Both the position numbers and the translations under genes were made by a program. The notes under the pieces are model-generated. The model ran no database searches. It worked only from the letters and a program-made list of their open reading frames with translations, and was not told the origin of the DNA. From a virus: a DNA stretch of 55,218 nucleotides. Shown piece after piece: positions 8,879 to 17,957 of this stretch (position 1 is the stretch's first letter; the number at the start of each line of letters is the position of its first letter). The stretch spans positions 1 through 55,218 of IMG/VR virus record IMGVR_UViG_3300031841_002219; one strand, 5' to 3'.

Positions 8879-9552
8879 TGATTTTAGAAAACAATTGTAT
8901 TATCTTAAATGAATACTTGACACCCGATGAGGTTGCAAGAATACATAAAGCTGCAGAAGTTATTCCATGGGATGAAGGAAGAACTGGTGGTAATATGGAT
9001 GACCCCGATGCACCAATGGAAGTGGAAGATAGTCATGGTCTTAATGAAGATTTAAGAGTATCACAAGTTAAATGGTTTGAAAGAGATAACTTTATACCAA
9101 AAGACATTAATGATAAAATTATTAATGGGTTACAGATTGCAAATCAAAATGCAGATTGGAATGTCAGTATAGACTATTTCGAAAACTATCAATACACACA
9201 ATACACTGCAGACAGACATAAGCCAGGATTCTATACATGGCATACAGACCATGGTGGTGTTAAAAACAAAGATGGTACTATAAGAAAACTCTCTATCACT
9301 ATACAACTATCAGACCCCGATGAGTATAACGGTGGTCATTTTCAATGGTTGGAACCTGTAAATGAATTTAATCAGTTAACAAAAGAAAAGGTAGTTGACG
9401 TACATAAGATGGTATGTTCTGCACCCTTCAGTGCAAAAGCAATTGGAACTATGATTGTATTCCCGTCATTCGTTTATCATCAAGTAACACCAGTAACCAT
9501 GGGGACAAGAAAGTCTTTAGTAGGGTGGGCATGTGGTCAACCATATGTGTAA
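8878..9552 (+). CDS. 2-oxoglutarate/Fe(II) dioxygenase (prolyl 4-hydroxylase-like)
   Basis: A 224-residue double-stranded beta-helix oxygenase. The iron ligands are H122 and D124 ('WHTDHGG') and H201 ('FVYHQV'); R211 ('GTRKSLVGW') is the expected 2-oxoglutarate-binding Arg. The 'GGHFQW' segment is typical of the P4Hc/PKHD class. Start at 8878 gives a TAATG overlap with uvsY, preferred over the in-frame ATG 27 nt upstream inside uvsY. Such oxygenases are common in marine T4-like phages and could hydroxylate a protein or nucleotide; the substrate is unknown. Confidence 0.88.
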   Translation: MILENNCIILNEYLTPDEVARIHKAAEVIPWDEGRTGGNMDDPDAPMEVEDSHGLNEDLRVSQVKWFERDNFIPKDINDKIINGLQIANQNADWNVSIDYFENYQYTQYTADRHKPGFYTWHTDHGGVKNKDGTIRKLSITIQLSDPDEYNGGHFQWLEPVNEFNQLTKEKVVDVHKMVCSAPFSAKAIGTMIVFPSFVYHQVTPVTMGTRKSLVGWACGQPYV

Positions 9553-9555
9553 TTC

Positions 9556-10953
9556 ATGGTTATATCAGCAAAACTAGACGAAGTATATCTCCAAGTCTCT
9601 TGCGAACCACACATTGCAAAAGAACTACATCAATTCTTTTCATTTAGTGTTCCCAATGCAAAGTTCATGCCCTCATATAAAAATAAATGGTGGGATGGGA
9701 AGGTATACTTATTTTCAATTAAGACAGGTAAACTCTATCTAGGACTTCATAAATACTTAGAACTATTCTGTGAGGAAAGAGGATATGCTTATAAAACTGA
9801 TATTCGAAAGTCTGAGGAGACGACAAAGGAGGTTCTTGATAAACACATCAGTTCTCTTAACCTTCCTTTTAATCCTCGTGATTATCAATTCGATTCTGTT
9901 CTAGACTGTATAAATTCAGAACGTAAACTACTTGTATCTCCAACTGCAAGTGGTAAGTCATTCATCATCTATCTCTTACATAGATGGTATCAAAAGAAAA
10001 CACTAATCATAGTACCAACAACATCTCTAGTAGAACAGATGACTAAAGATTTTGCAGACTATGGATTCAAAGAAAAAATCTGTAAGGTCTATAGTGGACA
10101 AGATGTTTTTGAATCGAATGTAACCATTACTACATGGCAGTCATTGAGTAGATTACCAAAAGAATATTACAATACATTTGATGTAGTGTTTGGTGATGAA
10201 GCTCACTTGTTTAAAGCAAATGTTCTGAAGGGTATCCTTGAGAAGATGAAAAACGTAAGGTACAGGTTCGGGACTACAGGTACACTTGATGGTTCAGAGG
10301 TTCACAAGTTACAACTAGAAGGGTTGTTCGGTGAAGCTAAGAAGGTTATCAGTACCGAAGAACTAATGCAGAAAGGTACCGTTGCAAATCTAGAGATAGA
10401 TTGTCTGATACTAAAACATCCAAAACAAAAGAAGATGAAGTATCAAGACGAAATGGATTACATTGTTTCTAGTAAGAAGAGAAATGAGTTCTTATGTAAT
10501 CTAGTGTTCAGTTTAAAGGGGAACACACTAGTGTTATTTCAGTATGTAGAAAAACACGGACAAGTTTTATTTCCTATGTTAGAGAAACGAGTGAAGAACT
10601 TACACTATGTTTATGGTGGTACAGATGCACTAGACCGTGAACTAGTTAGAGAGAAAGTAGAGAAGAGTAATGACAGTGTTATACTTGCATCTTATGGTGT
10701 TTTCTCTACAGGGGTCAATATTAAAAAGATAAATAATATTGTATTTGCAAGTCCTACCAAATCTAGAATTAGAAATTTACAATCCATAGGACGTGGTCTG
10801 AGAGTATCAGATGATAAGAAAAACTTGAAACTCTTTGATATTGCAGATGACTTACAATGTGAGAATTATACTCTCAATCACTTAAAAGAAAGAATAAATA
10901 TCTATAACGAGGAGAAATTTGTATACAACATGCATACAATAAATCTAAAATAA
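9556..10953 (+). CDS. uvsW: UvsW-like DNA/RNA helicase
   Basis: A 465-residue superfamily 2 helicase (T4 UvsW, 503). Walker A 'SPTASGKS' is near residues 128-135, the DEAH box 'GDEAH' near 214, motif III-like 'FGTTGTLDG' and the C-terminal helicase motifs 'GVFSTGVNIK' and 'QSIGRGLR' are all present. UvsW remodels branched recombination intermediates and R-loops and helps switch from origin to recombination-dependent replication. It starts 3 nt after the oxygenase stop and its stop codon shares a base with the next gene's ATG. Confidence 0.95.
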   Translation: MVISAKLDEVYLQVSCEPHIAKELHQFFSFSVPNAKFMPSYKNKWWDGKVYLFSIKTGKLYLGLHKYLELFCEERGYAYKTDIRKSEETTKEVLDKHISSLNLPFNPRDYQFDSVLDCINSERKLLVSPTASGKSFIIYLLHRWYQKKTLIIVPTTSLVEQMTKDFADYGFKEKICKVYSGQDVFESNVTITTWQSLSRLPKEYYNTFDVVFGDEAHLFKANVLKGILEKMKNVRYRFGTTGTLDGSEVHKLQLEGLFGEAKKVISTEELMQKGTVANLEIDCLILKHPKQKKMKYQDEMDYIVSSKKRNEFLCNLVFSLKGNTLVLFQYVEKHGQVLFPMLEKRVKNLHYVYGGTDALDRELVREKVEKSNDSVILASYGVFSTGVNIKKINNIVFASPTKSRIRNLQSIGRGLRVSDDKKNLKLFDIADDLQCENYTLNHLKERINIYNEEKFVYNMHTINLK

Positions 10954-11441
10954 TGACAACACCTAAAGACCTAATAAAAAAAACACCCGAGAGATATCAA
11001 GTTGTAAAACTTAAGAACGGGTTAGAAATAGTGGGTATGACCGTAGATAGGGGAGACAGTGTAGACGTGACCTTACCGATGCATTGTTCTTTAATACCTT
11101 CAAAGTTTCAAGCTGGTCACACGGTATGTCAATTTTATCCTTATATCCCTATGACTGATGAACCAGTCGTATCAATTGAAAAAGACACCATCATGGCAAC
11201 AGTATCACTTGCAAAACAATACATCCCTATGTATGACCAAGCATGTGTGAGATGGAGTAATTGGGTAGAGACCGAAACCATTCCTATCATCGATAAGGAA
11301 CCTATTGACAGAGGAAGTCTACAAGAACGTATGTCATCACTCATAGAAGAGATGCAAGCTAATGGTGAATACGATGACTTAATGGATGAAGAGTTCGATG
11401 ATTTCGGTGTCGAAGATTTGTCCAAAAAAACTATACATTAA
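10953..11441 (+). CDS. Sm-like-fold protein, unknown function
   Basis: A 162-residue acidic protein coupled to uvsW by a TAATG overlap. Residues 15-50 ('QVVKLKNGLEIVGMTVDRGD' then 'VDVTLPMHCSLIP') read like an Sm/LSm beta barrel: strand with a conserved L-K-N-G, a Gly turn, then a hydrophobic strand. The C-terminal 40 residues are an acidic tail. A second protein with a similar N-terminal pattern is at 42714. This could be an RNA-binding or scaffold protein; the fold call is by pattern only. Confidence 0.6.
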   Translation: MTTPKDLIKKTPERYQVVKLKNGLEIVGMTVDRGDSVDVTLPMHCSLIPSKFQAGHTVCQFYPYIPMTDEPVVSIEKDTIMATVSLAKQYIPMYDQACVRWSNWVETETIPIIDKEPIDRGSLQERMSSLIEEMQANGEYDDLMDEEFDDFGVEDLSKKTIH

Positions 11442-11536
11442 TTTCATTTAAATCAACACCTTAGACTTTTCATTTGTCTAAATATGGGTATAATAACCCT
11501 TACCTATATTTAATTATCACTGGAACATATATTATA

Positions 11537-11662
11537 ATGACCGAATTTGTTAAGAAAAAAATCCGTAATATCGACACGCATGACGTAAATAACTTTTTTG
11601 AGATGTGCTTACTCTCATTAATTTTTGTTGTATGTGTGTTAGCTATTGCACCTATCGTATAA
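11537..11662 (+). CDS. Small membrane protein (41 residues)
   Basis: The product is a basic N-terminus (MTEFVKKKIRN) followed by a single transmembrane segment (about residues 22-40, 'CLLSLIFVVCVLAIAPIV'). An in-frame TTG at 11474 exists, but ATG 11537 is the natural start. It opens a run of four or five very small envelope-directed genes, ending 10 nt before the next gene's start. Topology is predicted N-in. No family recognised. Confidence 0.6.
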   Translation: MTEFVKKKIRNIDTHDVNNFFEMCLLSLIFVVCVLAIAPIV

Positions 11663-11672
11663 GGAGAAAACG

Positions 11673-11927
11673 ATGAAAATGAAAATGTTTGCCGTTTTAG
11701 TTGCGGGAATGTTCGTGTCCAATGCATTTGCTGATGATTGGAGACTTAGAAAGTATGACCTTAATTATGACATGGTCATAGAACTCTCAGAATTGAGAGA
11801 GAGTGGATGTAGAGTATCTAACCACATTTTTAAACATGCAGATAAAAATGGTGATGGTGTCCTCAACAGAAGAGAAGCAAAAAAAGCTTCAACACTCATC
11901 TTTAGAAACAAGTGTCCAAGAGACTAA
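11673..11927 (+). CDS. Secreted EF-hand protein
   Basis: An 84-residue protein with a clear signal peptide (MKMKMFAVLVAGMFVSNAFA, cut before DDW) and two EF-hand-like loops. The second, D-K-N-G-D-G-V-L-N-R-R-E, is canonical; the first (D-L-N-Y-D-M-V-I-E-L-S-E) is degenerate. It is predicted to be exported to the periplasm and to bind calcium. ATG 11673 is chosen because AAGGAG precedes it. The ORF could be read from an upstream ATG, but that would spoil the signal peptide. Its stop overlaps the next start (TAATG). Calcium-loop motifs also occur in CsgG and in the lipoprotein at 49473. Confidence 0.75.
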   Translation: MKMKMFAVLVAGMFVSNAFADDWRLRKYDLNYDMVIELSELRESGCRVSNHIFKHADKNGDGVLNRREAKKASTLIFRNKCPRD

Positions 11928-11983
11928 TGAAAACAATCTTTAAGTATTGGGTCTTGCCTTGGGCTCCGATTCCTTACAAATAA
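11927..11983 (+). CDS. Possible 18-codon leader ORF
   Basis: A short ORF (MKTIFKYWVLPWAPIPYK) starts in a TAATG overlap with the EF-hand gene and stops in a TAATG overlap with the next gene. The chain of overlaps suggests translational coupling, so it may be a genuine micropeptide or only a ribosome-reinitiation bridge. Confidence 0.35.
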   Translation: MKTIFKYWVLPWAPIPYK

Positions 11984-12177
11984 TGCAGTTAGAATTACCC
12001 CTAAATAAATGTAGAGATGCTACTCCTAAAGAAGTTGAGGAGTGGAGGGAAAAAGATTTCTTCTCAAAAGGAGATTTCGATGTGATGAAACTTTTTGTAT
12101 TATACCCTTCACTTATTCAAATCTTCATGTTAGGATTAATGTTAGGAATCTTCTACATAAATGACAAAACATTTTAA
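11983..12177 (+). CDS. Small membrane protein (64 residues)
   Basis: A 64-residue protein with a polar N-terminal half (MQLELPLNKCRDATPKEVEE) and one C-terminal transmembrane helix ('LFVLYPSLIQIFMLGLMLGIF'). The start at 11983 is set by a TAATG overlap; an in-frame ATG 36 nt upstream is less likely. It belongs to the small envelope-gene cluster. No family recognised. Confidence 0.55.
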   Translation: MQLELPLNKCRDATPKEVEEWREKDFFSKGDFDVMKLFVLYPSLIQIFMLGLMLGIFYINDKTF

Positions 12178-12328
12178 AACAACATTACGATTATTGATGG
12201 GTCTTGGAAAAGAGACCGAATATGAATTCACTCCTAATGAGATATTACTGTTCGGTTTACTTTTGGGGACATCATTTATGATGATAATTGTTTGTCTAAT
12301 TTTGATTGCAAACTATCTCTTTATATAA
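12161..12328 (+). CDS. Small membrane protein (55 residues)
   Basis: A 55-residue ORF overlapping the previous gene by 17 nt. The second half is a long transmembrane stretch ('ILLFGLLLGTSFMMIIVC' and on), and the N-terminus is basic. It ends the cluster of small membrane or exported proteins. The protein resembles its upstream neighbour in layout (polar head, C-terminal membrane anchor). Function unknown; candidates are membrane modulation, superinfection exclusion or lysis timing. Confidence 0.5.
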   Translation: MTKHFKTTLRLLMGLGKETEYEFTPNEILLFGLLLGTSFMMIIVCLILIANYLFI

Positions 12329-12442
12329 TATATAGAGTTCCCCTTGTGGGACATAATCATCTTAGCATGAGTTTTGAAATCTGTCAATAGACTTTTGAAA
12401 ATAATTTAAAATAAATTAAATTAAAAAAATATCAAAAACCTC

Positions 12443-12471
12443 TAGACATATGCACAGATATACAGTATTAT
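12443..12471 (+). promoter_or_regulatory. Sigma70-like promoter, leaderless spacing (gene 55)
   Basis: -35 TAGACA, 17-bp spacer, -10 TATTAT, exactly 6 nt to ATG 12478. The 150-nt gap before it is very AT-rich with no ORF. Confidence 0.65.
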
Positions 12472-12477
12472 AGAACC

Positions 12478-13044
12478 ATGACTACTAAAACCAAAGCACA
12501 ACAAGCAGAACATTACGTCAATAACAAAGAGTTCACAGCTGCAGTTATTGAGTACAATCAACAAGTCAAAGAAGCTCTAGACAGAGACGAAGATAAACCA
12601 ATGATGTCAGAATACATCGGTGAATGTATCTACAAGATTGCAACTCGTCTATCAACAAGACCAAACTTCATCAACTATACCTATAGAGATGAAATGATTT
12701 GTGATGCAATTGAGAACTGTCTACAGTACATCAACAATTTCAATCCCGAAAAGTCTAATAATGCATTTGCATATATTACACAAATTTGTTACTATGCATT
12801 CTTAAGACGTATACAGAAAGAGAAGAAACAAGTATACATCAAACAGAAGTCAATCGAAAAAGCAGGTATCGATGGAAGTGGATTCACAACAATCGATGGA
12901 CAACATGACCCGTCATTCGTCAATACTAATATTGAATGGATGCAAGATAACATGAACCCAGTGGATTACAAACCTAGAAAAGACAAAAAACCAACAACTA
13001 CCAAAAAGAAAACAAAGAACAACCTAGATAAATTTACGAAATGA
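12478..13044 (+). CDS. 55: Late-transcription sigma factor (gp55-like)
   Basis: A 188-residue protein, like T4 gp55 (185). With the sliding clamp gp45 as activator, gp55 directs host RNA polymerase to the TATAAATA late promoters seen in this window. The sigma-2-like core is 'NFINYTYRDEMICDAIENCL' followed by 'YITQICYYAFLRRIQKEKK'. The C-terminus is a Lys/Thr-rich tail. It has its own leaderless-type promoter and overlaps gene 47 by 4 nt (ATGA). Confidence 0.93.
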   Translation: MTTKTKAQQAEHYVNNKEFTAAVIEYNQQVKEALDRDEDKPMMSEYIGECIYKIATRLSTRPNFINYTYRDEMICDAIENCLQYINNFNPEKSNNAFAYITQICYYAFLRRIQKEKKQVYIKQKSIEKAGIDGSGFTTIDGQHDPSFVNTNIEWMQDNMNPVDYKPRKDKKPTTTKKKTKNNLDKFTK

Positions 13045-14108
13045 AAATAGCTCTATTGAATGACACCCATGCTGGTGTTCGTGGAGATATGGTTGCAATG
13101 TCCGATTATCAAGGACGTTTCTATGAAGAAATATTCTTCCCATATCTAGAAGAAAACAACATCAATCACATTATTCACTTGGGTGATTACTTTGATAGAC
13201 GTAAGTATGTAAACTTTGCAAGTCTAAAAGCAAACAAAGAACACTTCCTTGAACCTATGATAGAACGTGGTATTACTATGGACTTGATTCTAGGTAATCA
13301 TGACACGTATTATAAGAACACTAATGATGTCAATGCACCCGAGTTGTTATTGTTTCAAGAGAACAACGTAAACATTATCAGTGAACCCACTACTAAAGAG
13401 TACGATGGGTTTGAGATTTCATTAGTTCCGTGGATTAACCCTGAAAATTTTGCAGACACAATTGATTACTTACAGAATTGTACTGCAACATGGTGTATGG
13501 GTCACTTCGAAATTGAAGGTGCATTGATGATGCCTGGCGTTGCATGTACTCATGGGTTTGACCATGTACACTTAAAAAGATTTGAGAAAGTATTGAGTGG
13601 TCACTTCCATCAAAAATCAGAAGTGCAAAACATCAAATACTTAGGGTCACAAATGCAGTTCACTTGGTCAGACTATGGTGATAACAAATACTTCCATGTG
13701 TTTGATACAGAGACCCAAGAGTTGACACCTGTATTGAATCCACTTACAATGTTTGAAAAAGTTTTCTATGATGACACAAATGAAACATTTGATACCATCA
13801 AAGATAAAGACTATTCACAACTAAAAGAAAAGTTTGTGAAAATTATTGTTGTCAATAAAGACAACCCGTATTGGTTCGATGTATTCTTAGATGAGGTACA
13901 CAAACAAGACCCATTACATTTATCAGTAGTCGATGACCACAAGAATATCGATTTACTGGATGATGATGAAATCGAGAACGTAGAGGACACTCTTACAATA
14001 CTAAACAAGTATGTTGATAGTATGGACATTCAAGGCAAGAAGAGACCTCTAAACGATTTAATGAAAACCTTATATAATGAAGCTTTGGATGAACACAACT
14101 ATCTATGA
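13041..14108 (+). CDS. 47: Recombination endonuclease subunit gp47 (SbcD/Mre11-like)
   Basis: A 355-residue metallophosphoesterase (T4 gp47, 339). Motifs in order are D-T-H-A-G (residues 8-12), 'GDYFDRR', 'GNHD', 'GHFE' and 'SGHFHQK', the Mre11/SbcD manganese site. With gp46 it resects double-strand ends for recombination-dependent replication and degrades host DNA. It overlaps gp55 upstream and gp46 downstream by ATGA, so the three genes form one unit. Confidence 0.96.
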   Translation: MKIALLNDTHAGVRGDMVAMSDYQGRFYEEIFFPYLEENNINHIIHLGDYFDRRKYVNFASLKANKEHFLEPMIERGITMDLILGNHDTYYKNTNDVNAPELLLFQENNVNIISEPTTKEYDGFEISLVPWINPENFADTIDYLQNCTATWCMGHFEIEGALMMPGVACTHGFDHVHLKRFEKVLSGHFHQKSEVQNIKYLGSQMQFTWSDYGDNKYFHVFDTETQELTPVLNPLTMFEKVFYDDTNETFDTIKDKDYSQLKEKFVKIIVVNKDNPYWFDVFLDEVHKQDPLHLSVVDDHKNIDLLDDDEIENVEDTLTILNKYVDSMDIQGKKRPLNDLMKTLYNEALDEHNYL

Positions 14109-15820
14109 TAAAATTTGAACAGGTAAGATATAAGAATCTACTATCCTCAGGTAACAAGTTTACTGAAATTAATTTAGACACATACCAAACCACATTGGTT
14201 ATTGGTGAGAATGGTGCTGGTAAATCCACCCTATTAGATGCTTTATGTTTTGGACTCTATGGTAAAGGGTTCAGAAATCTAAAGAAAGATTTACTTATAA
14301 ACTCTATCAATCAGAGAGAACTACTTGTAGAGGTAGAATTCTCAGTTGGTAGAAAGAAGTACAAGGTAGTGAGGGGTGCAAAACCAAATCGATTTGAATT
14401 GTATCTGAATGGGACACTCATCAACCAAGAGGCAAACCAAAGAGACTATCAAGAGATGTTAGAGAAGAACATCTTAAAGATGAGTTACAGGTCTTTTACA
14501 CAGGTTGCAATTCTAGGTTCTGCAAACTTCACACCTTTCATGCAACTTAAAGCTAGGGACAGACGTAAACTGGTTGAGGACTTACTTGACATTTCAATCT
14601 TTAGTACGATGAGAGACATCCTTAGAAAGAAAGTATCAAACCATGTAGTAGAACTAAGAGACACAGACTATGAGGTAAAGATTCTAGAAGAAAGAATACA
14701 CGGGTTGAACGAACAACTTGAAGCACTCAGAGTAAATCGAGAATCTAAAATCACTAGATATGAGAGTACAGTAAAAGAAACTCAAGATAATATCGAAGAC
14801 TTAATGGAGAAGATTGGGTCTAAGAACGATGAGGTTTCTGATTTAAGAAAAACAATCAGTGACCTAGACCCTCAGAAAGACAGACTTAAACAAGCAGAAG
14901 AAGTTACAAGACAACTAGAATCTGCAAGAAAGAAAGCACTTCAAGAAGTAAAATTCTATGAAGACCATGATAATTGTCCAACATGTAAACAGGGGTTAGA
15001 TGAAGAACACAAGAAGAAACATATTGAAGAAAAATCAGCAAAAGCTTCAGAGGTCAAGGACGCAGTGGTATCACTCGAAAAGACTATCCGAGAAACGAGA
15101 GAACGACTCGAAGAGATTAGGACAGTCCAAGATGACATAGAACAAATCCAAAAAGAGATTGGAGTCACTCAAACAGAAGTGGTATCTAATCAAAAATACA
15201 TCACGAAGATACAGAAAGAAATTGAATTACTGAAAGGTGAAGTCAGTGCATCATCTGATACAGAAACAAAGATATCAGATAGTGAAGACAAACTAGAAAT
15301 CCTAAATGGTAAAAAGAAAACACTTGTCGAACAAGGACACTACTTCGACATAGCTGGTCTACTTCTAAAAGACCAAGGTGTCAAAGAAAAGATTATCAAA
15401 CAGTATATTCCTATCATGAATAAACTGATTAACAAGTACCTTGCACAGATGGAATTCTATGTCGGTTTTGAAATAGACGAAAGTTTCGAAGAGACTATCA
15501 AGTCAAGACATAGAGATGAATTCAAATACGATAACTTCTCACAAGGGGAGAAAATGAGAATCGACCTTGCACTCCTATTCACTTGGAGAGGTATTGCAAG
15601 AATGAAGAACAGTGTAAACACTAACCTTCTTGTACTTGACGAAGTGTTCGATAGTTCACTTGATGTCAACGGTACAGATGAATTCTTAAAACTTCTTACT
15701 ACACTTACAGAGAAAACAAATGCATTTATCATATCACATAAAGGTGATGCACTCTATGATAAGTTTGAGAATGTATTAAGATTTGAGAAACATAAAAACT
15801 TCAGTCGTATCGCAGAATAG
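14105..15820 (+). CDS. 46: Recombination endonuclease subunit gp46 (SbcC/Rad50-like)
   Basis: A 571-residue SMC-type ATPase (T4 gp46, 560). Walker A 'GENGAGKST' is at about residues 34-42, two coiled-coil arms flank a zinc-hook CPTC near residues 291-294, and the C-terminal part carries 'SQGEKMRIDLALLF' (signature) and 'LLVLDEVFDSSLD' (Walker B and D-loop). It is the partner of gp47. The length is normal and no key residue is missing. Confidence 0.96.
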   Translation: MIKFEQVRYKNLLSSGNKFTEINLDTYQTTLVIGENGAGKSTLLDALCFGLYGKGFRNLKKDLLINSINQRELLVEVEFSVGRKKYKVVRGAKPNRFELYLNGTLINQEANQRDYQEMLEKNILKMSYRSFTQVAILGSANFTPFMQLKARDRRKLVEDLLDISIFSTMRDILRKKVSNHVVELRDTDYEVKILEERIHGLNEQLEALRVNRESKITRYESTVKETQDNIEDLMEKIGSKNDEVSDLRKTISDLDPQKDRLKQAEEVTRQLESARKKALQEVKFYEDHDNCPTCKQGLDEEHKKKHIEEKSAKASEVKDAVVSLEKTIRETRERLEEIRTVQDDIEQIQKEIGVTQTEVVSNQKYITKIQKEIELLKGEVSASSDTETKISDSEDKLEILNGKKKTLVEQGHYFDIAGLLLKDQGVKEKIIKQYIPIMNKLINKYLAQMEFYVGFEIDESFEETIKSRHRDEFKYDNFSQGEKMRIDLALLFTWRGIARMKNSVNTNLLVLDEVFDSSLDVNGTDEFLKLLTTLTEKTNAFIISHKGDALYDKFENVLRFEKHKNFSRIAE

Positions 15821-15828
15821 TATAAATA
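15821..15828 (+). promoter_or_regulatory. Late promoter, leaderless spacing
   Basis: Exact TATAAATA immediately after the gp46 stop, ending 5 nt before ATG 15834, so the transcript is predicted to start on the ATG. Confidence 0.8.
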
Positions 15829-15833
15829 GTACT

Positions 15834-17309
15834 ATGAAGAGTTTTAACCAATACATCACAGAAACCCCTTTGAAGGCAGACTTCTCAGATGTCTATAAAA
15901 GGAAAAACAAAAACAGTTTCAAACAGAAAGCACTTGCTGGTGACTTAGAACTTGAGAATGGTGGTAAAATGTTACCACTAGGTAAAGACGATTATGCACT
16001 CAATTCTATAATGTCAGTTGATGATGCAAAAGACATCGAAGATATTGGTGCAGTTAGAAAACACATCAAATCAAATTGGGGTGTAGATAAAATTGGTGAC
16101 ATCAGTAAAGACTTAAACGGGTTCTCTACATCAAGTGGTAATCCAAGTGGTGAAGACTGGGAAGCTCTAATTGCAGTTGCAGTTAAGAAAGAAAGTGGAA
16201 GGTCATTCGTAGAGACAGATGAGTGGAATAGAATTTCAAAGTACTGGGGAGACTGGGGTGATACTGCAGTTAAAATTGGTAAAGAGTTCATCAAGAGATT
16301 TAAAATTAATGACTTAAGTCAGTTAGGTTCTTCTACACTTCCAACATCTACACACTGGACTAAGTATGGTGCAACAAATAAGACACCAAAGACAGACCTA
16401 CTACAAGACAAATATAAAATCTCATTAAAGAAAGCTGGTGGTTCACAGTTAATGTCTGCTGGTAAAGAAGAAGCAATTGCAACAGTCAATGCATCTATGA
16501 TGACATTTGGTCAGACCAAAGCAGGTAAGGTTAAAATTGCATCAGTCATCGACACTCTAGAAGAGAAGATGGTTAAACTTTCTGAGAAAGGAACCGTAGG
16601 AAGTATCGAAGATTTAAAAGGTAAAAAGAATCTAACACAGAGAGAACTAGATAGGATTGCAGAACTAGAAGATGGTCATCTGAAAGCAAACGATATCAAT
16701 AATAAGTTAGATGAAATCTTCACTGATTTAAAATTCAAAGCACATTTCTGTTTCGAAGCTGCAACAGGTAACATTAAGTTTATGGACGCACCAGCAGGTG
16801 CATCAAACACTATGGTAGTGTTTAAAGATACTGGTAAGGTGTCGGATACACTTACACTTGACACTCCTGAAAAAGCAGGGATGGTTCTTGCAAAAGGAAA
16901 CAAGTTTTATGTTTCATTTAAATCAACAAGTGGTTCTAGACCATATCTTGCATTGAGGACTTCTAAGATGACTAAGAAAGACCTTGCAAGATTGAATGAA
17001 GAAACTAAGTCATTCAAACAGATTATAAATGAAGAGATAAATAATAGTGGTATCTTCCTAACAGAAGAACTACAACAACTAGACGAGTTTGCAATCTTTT
17101 CAAAACTTGCAAACAAAGTCAAAAATGTATCAACCCAAATTGTAAATAAGGTGATGAAAGTATGGGAAGCAATCATGAAGAGAGTCAAGATGGCATTCAA
17201 CTACATCAAGAAACTTGGGAAGATGGCAATTCGAGGATTAATGAATTTCTTCGGATTGGATATTAAAACAGTGAAAATAAATGGAGGTGGAAAATACCCA
17301 CTCCTATAA
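15834..17309 (+). CDS. Late protein with capsid-targeting-like N-terminus
   Basis: A 491-residue late protein of unknown function. The N-terminus MKSFNQYITE matches the T4 internal-protein capsid-targeting pattern (T4 MKTYQEFIAE), with Glu at position 10 where the prohead protease would cut. The middle has 'GEDWEALIAVAVKKESGRSF' and 'FKAHFCFEAATGNIKFMD', which looks like an enzyme-type fold, and the C-terminal 80 residues are hydrophobic or basic amphipathic helices ('KLANKVKNVSTQIVNKVM'). ATG 15834 is chosen by the late promoter and by the motif; an in-frame upstream extension would run inside gene 46. It is likely packaged in the head and perhaps injected. Confidence 0.75.
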   Translation: MKSFNQYITETPLKADFSDVYKRKNKNSFKQKALAGDLELENGGKMLPLGKDDYALNSIMSVDDAKDIEDIGAVRKHIKSNWGVDKIGDISKDLNGFSTSSGNPSGEDWEALIAVAVKKESGRSFVETDEWNRISKYWGDWGDTAVKIGKEFIKRFKINDLSQLGSSTLPTSTHWTKYGATNKTPKTDLLQDKYKISLKKAGGSQLMSAGKEEAIATVNASMMTFGQTKAGKVKIASVIDTLEEKMVKLSEKGTVGSIEDLKGKKNLTQRELDRIAELEDGHLKANDINNKLDEIFTDLKFKAHFCFEAATGNIKFMDAPAGASNTMVVFKDTGKVSDTLTLDTPEKAGMVLAKGNKFYVSFKSTSGSRPYLALRTSKMTKKDLARLNEETKSFKQIINEEINNSGIFLTEELQQLDEFAIFSKLANKVKNVSTQIVNKVMKVWEAIMKRVKMAFNYIKKLGKMAIRGLMNFFGLDIKTVKINGGGKYPLL

Positions 17310-17315
17310 TATATT

Positions 17316-17957
17316 ATGTATGAATTAGTAGAAGAAGCTAGTAAAGTTTTACGAACCCCACCACCACAATTTGATTTTGACAATCCGTCTCATGACCCAA
17401 AAGAAATATCAGATAAACTGATTGAGTTATGTGAACAGTATAACGGTATAGGATTGTCTGCAAATCAAGTGGGATTACCCGTGAAGTGTTGTGTCATGAT
17501 GACAACAGAAGGAGCAAAGGTATTCTTTAATCCTGAGTTGAAAGCAGTGTCACAAGAAACAGAGTTAGAGAAAGAGGGATGTTTATCTTTTCCCGACATC
17601 TTTGTCTCTATCAAAAGACCAAAAATAGTCGAAGTAGAATATCAAGATGTGAATGGTGAAACACAAAGTGAACAACTACAGGGACTTGCATCGAGATGTA
17701 TACAACATGAGATAGACCACTTAAATGGAATCGTATTTCTCCAACGTGCATCAAGATTGAAATTAGAACGTGCATTGAAAGCTCGTCCTAAAGAAAGAAA
17801 AAAGAGATTAGAATATGAAGCCAGACTTAAAATTGTTGAAGAAATCAGAAGGAGAGCAGAGGAAGCTAAGGTTCATCAAGAAGAAGAACGTGTTGACGTA
17901 CACGCAGATGAAGAACATAATACACTTCCACAAGACTCATCCGAATCTACTAAGTAA
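17316..17957 (+). CDS. def: Peptide deformylase
   Basis: A 213-residue metalloenzyme that removes the N-formyl group from nascent proteins. All three family motifs are present: 'GIGLSANQVG' (motif 1), 'EGCLSFP' (Cys metal ligand) and 'QHEIDHLNGIVF' (two His ligands and catalytic Glu). The last 60 residues are a charged Glu/Lys-rich extension not needed for catalysis. Deformylases are known in cyanophages and other marine T4-like phages and may favour turnover or processing of particular proteins. The 3' end overlaps the next gene. Confidence 0.95.
   Translation: MYELVEEASKVLRTPPPQFDFDNPSHDPKEISDKLIELCEQYNGIGLSANQVGLPVKCCVMMTTEGAKVFFNPELKAVSQETELEKEGCLSFPDIFVSIKRPKIVEVEYQDVNGETQSEQLQGLASRCIQHEIDHLNGIVFLQRASRLKLERALKARPKERKKRLEYEARLKIVEEIRRRAEEAKVHQEEERVDVHADEEHNTLPQDSSESTK

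Noticed and set aside
11474-11536. TTG-initiated extension of the 41-residue membrane protein
   Set aside because: The ATG at 11537 gives a sensible protein; the extension overlaps a promoter-like TATAAT and has no Shine-Dalgarno.
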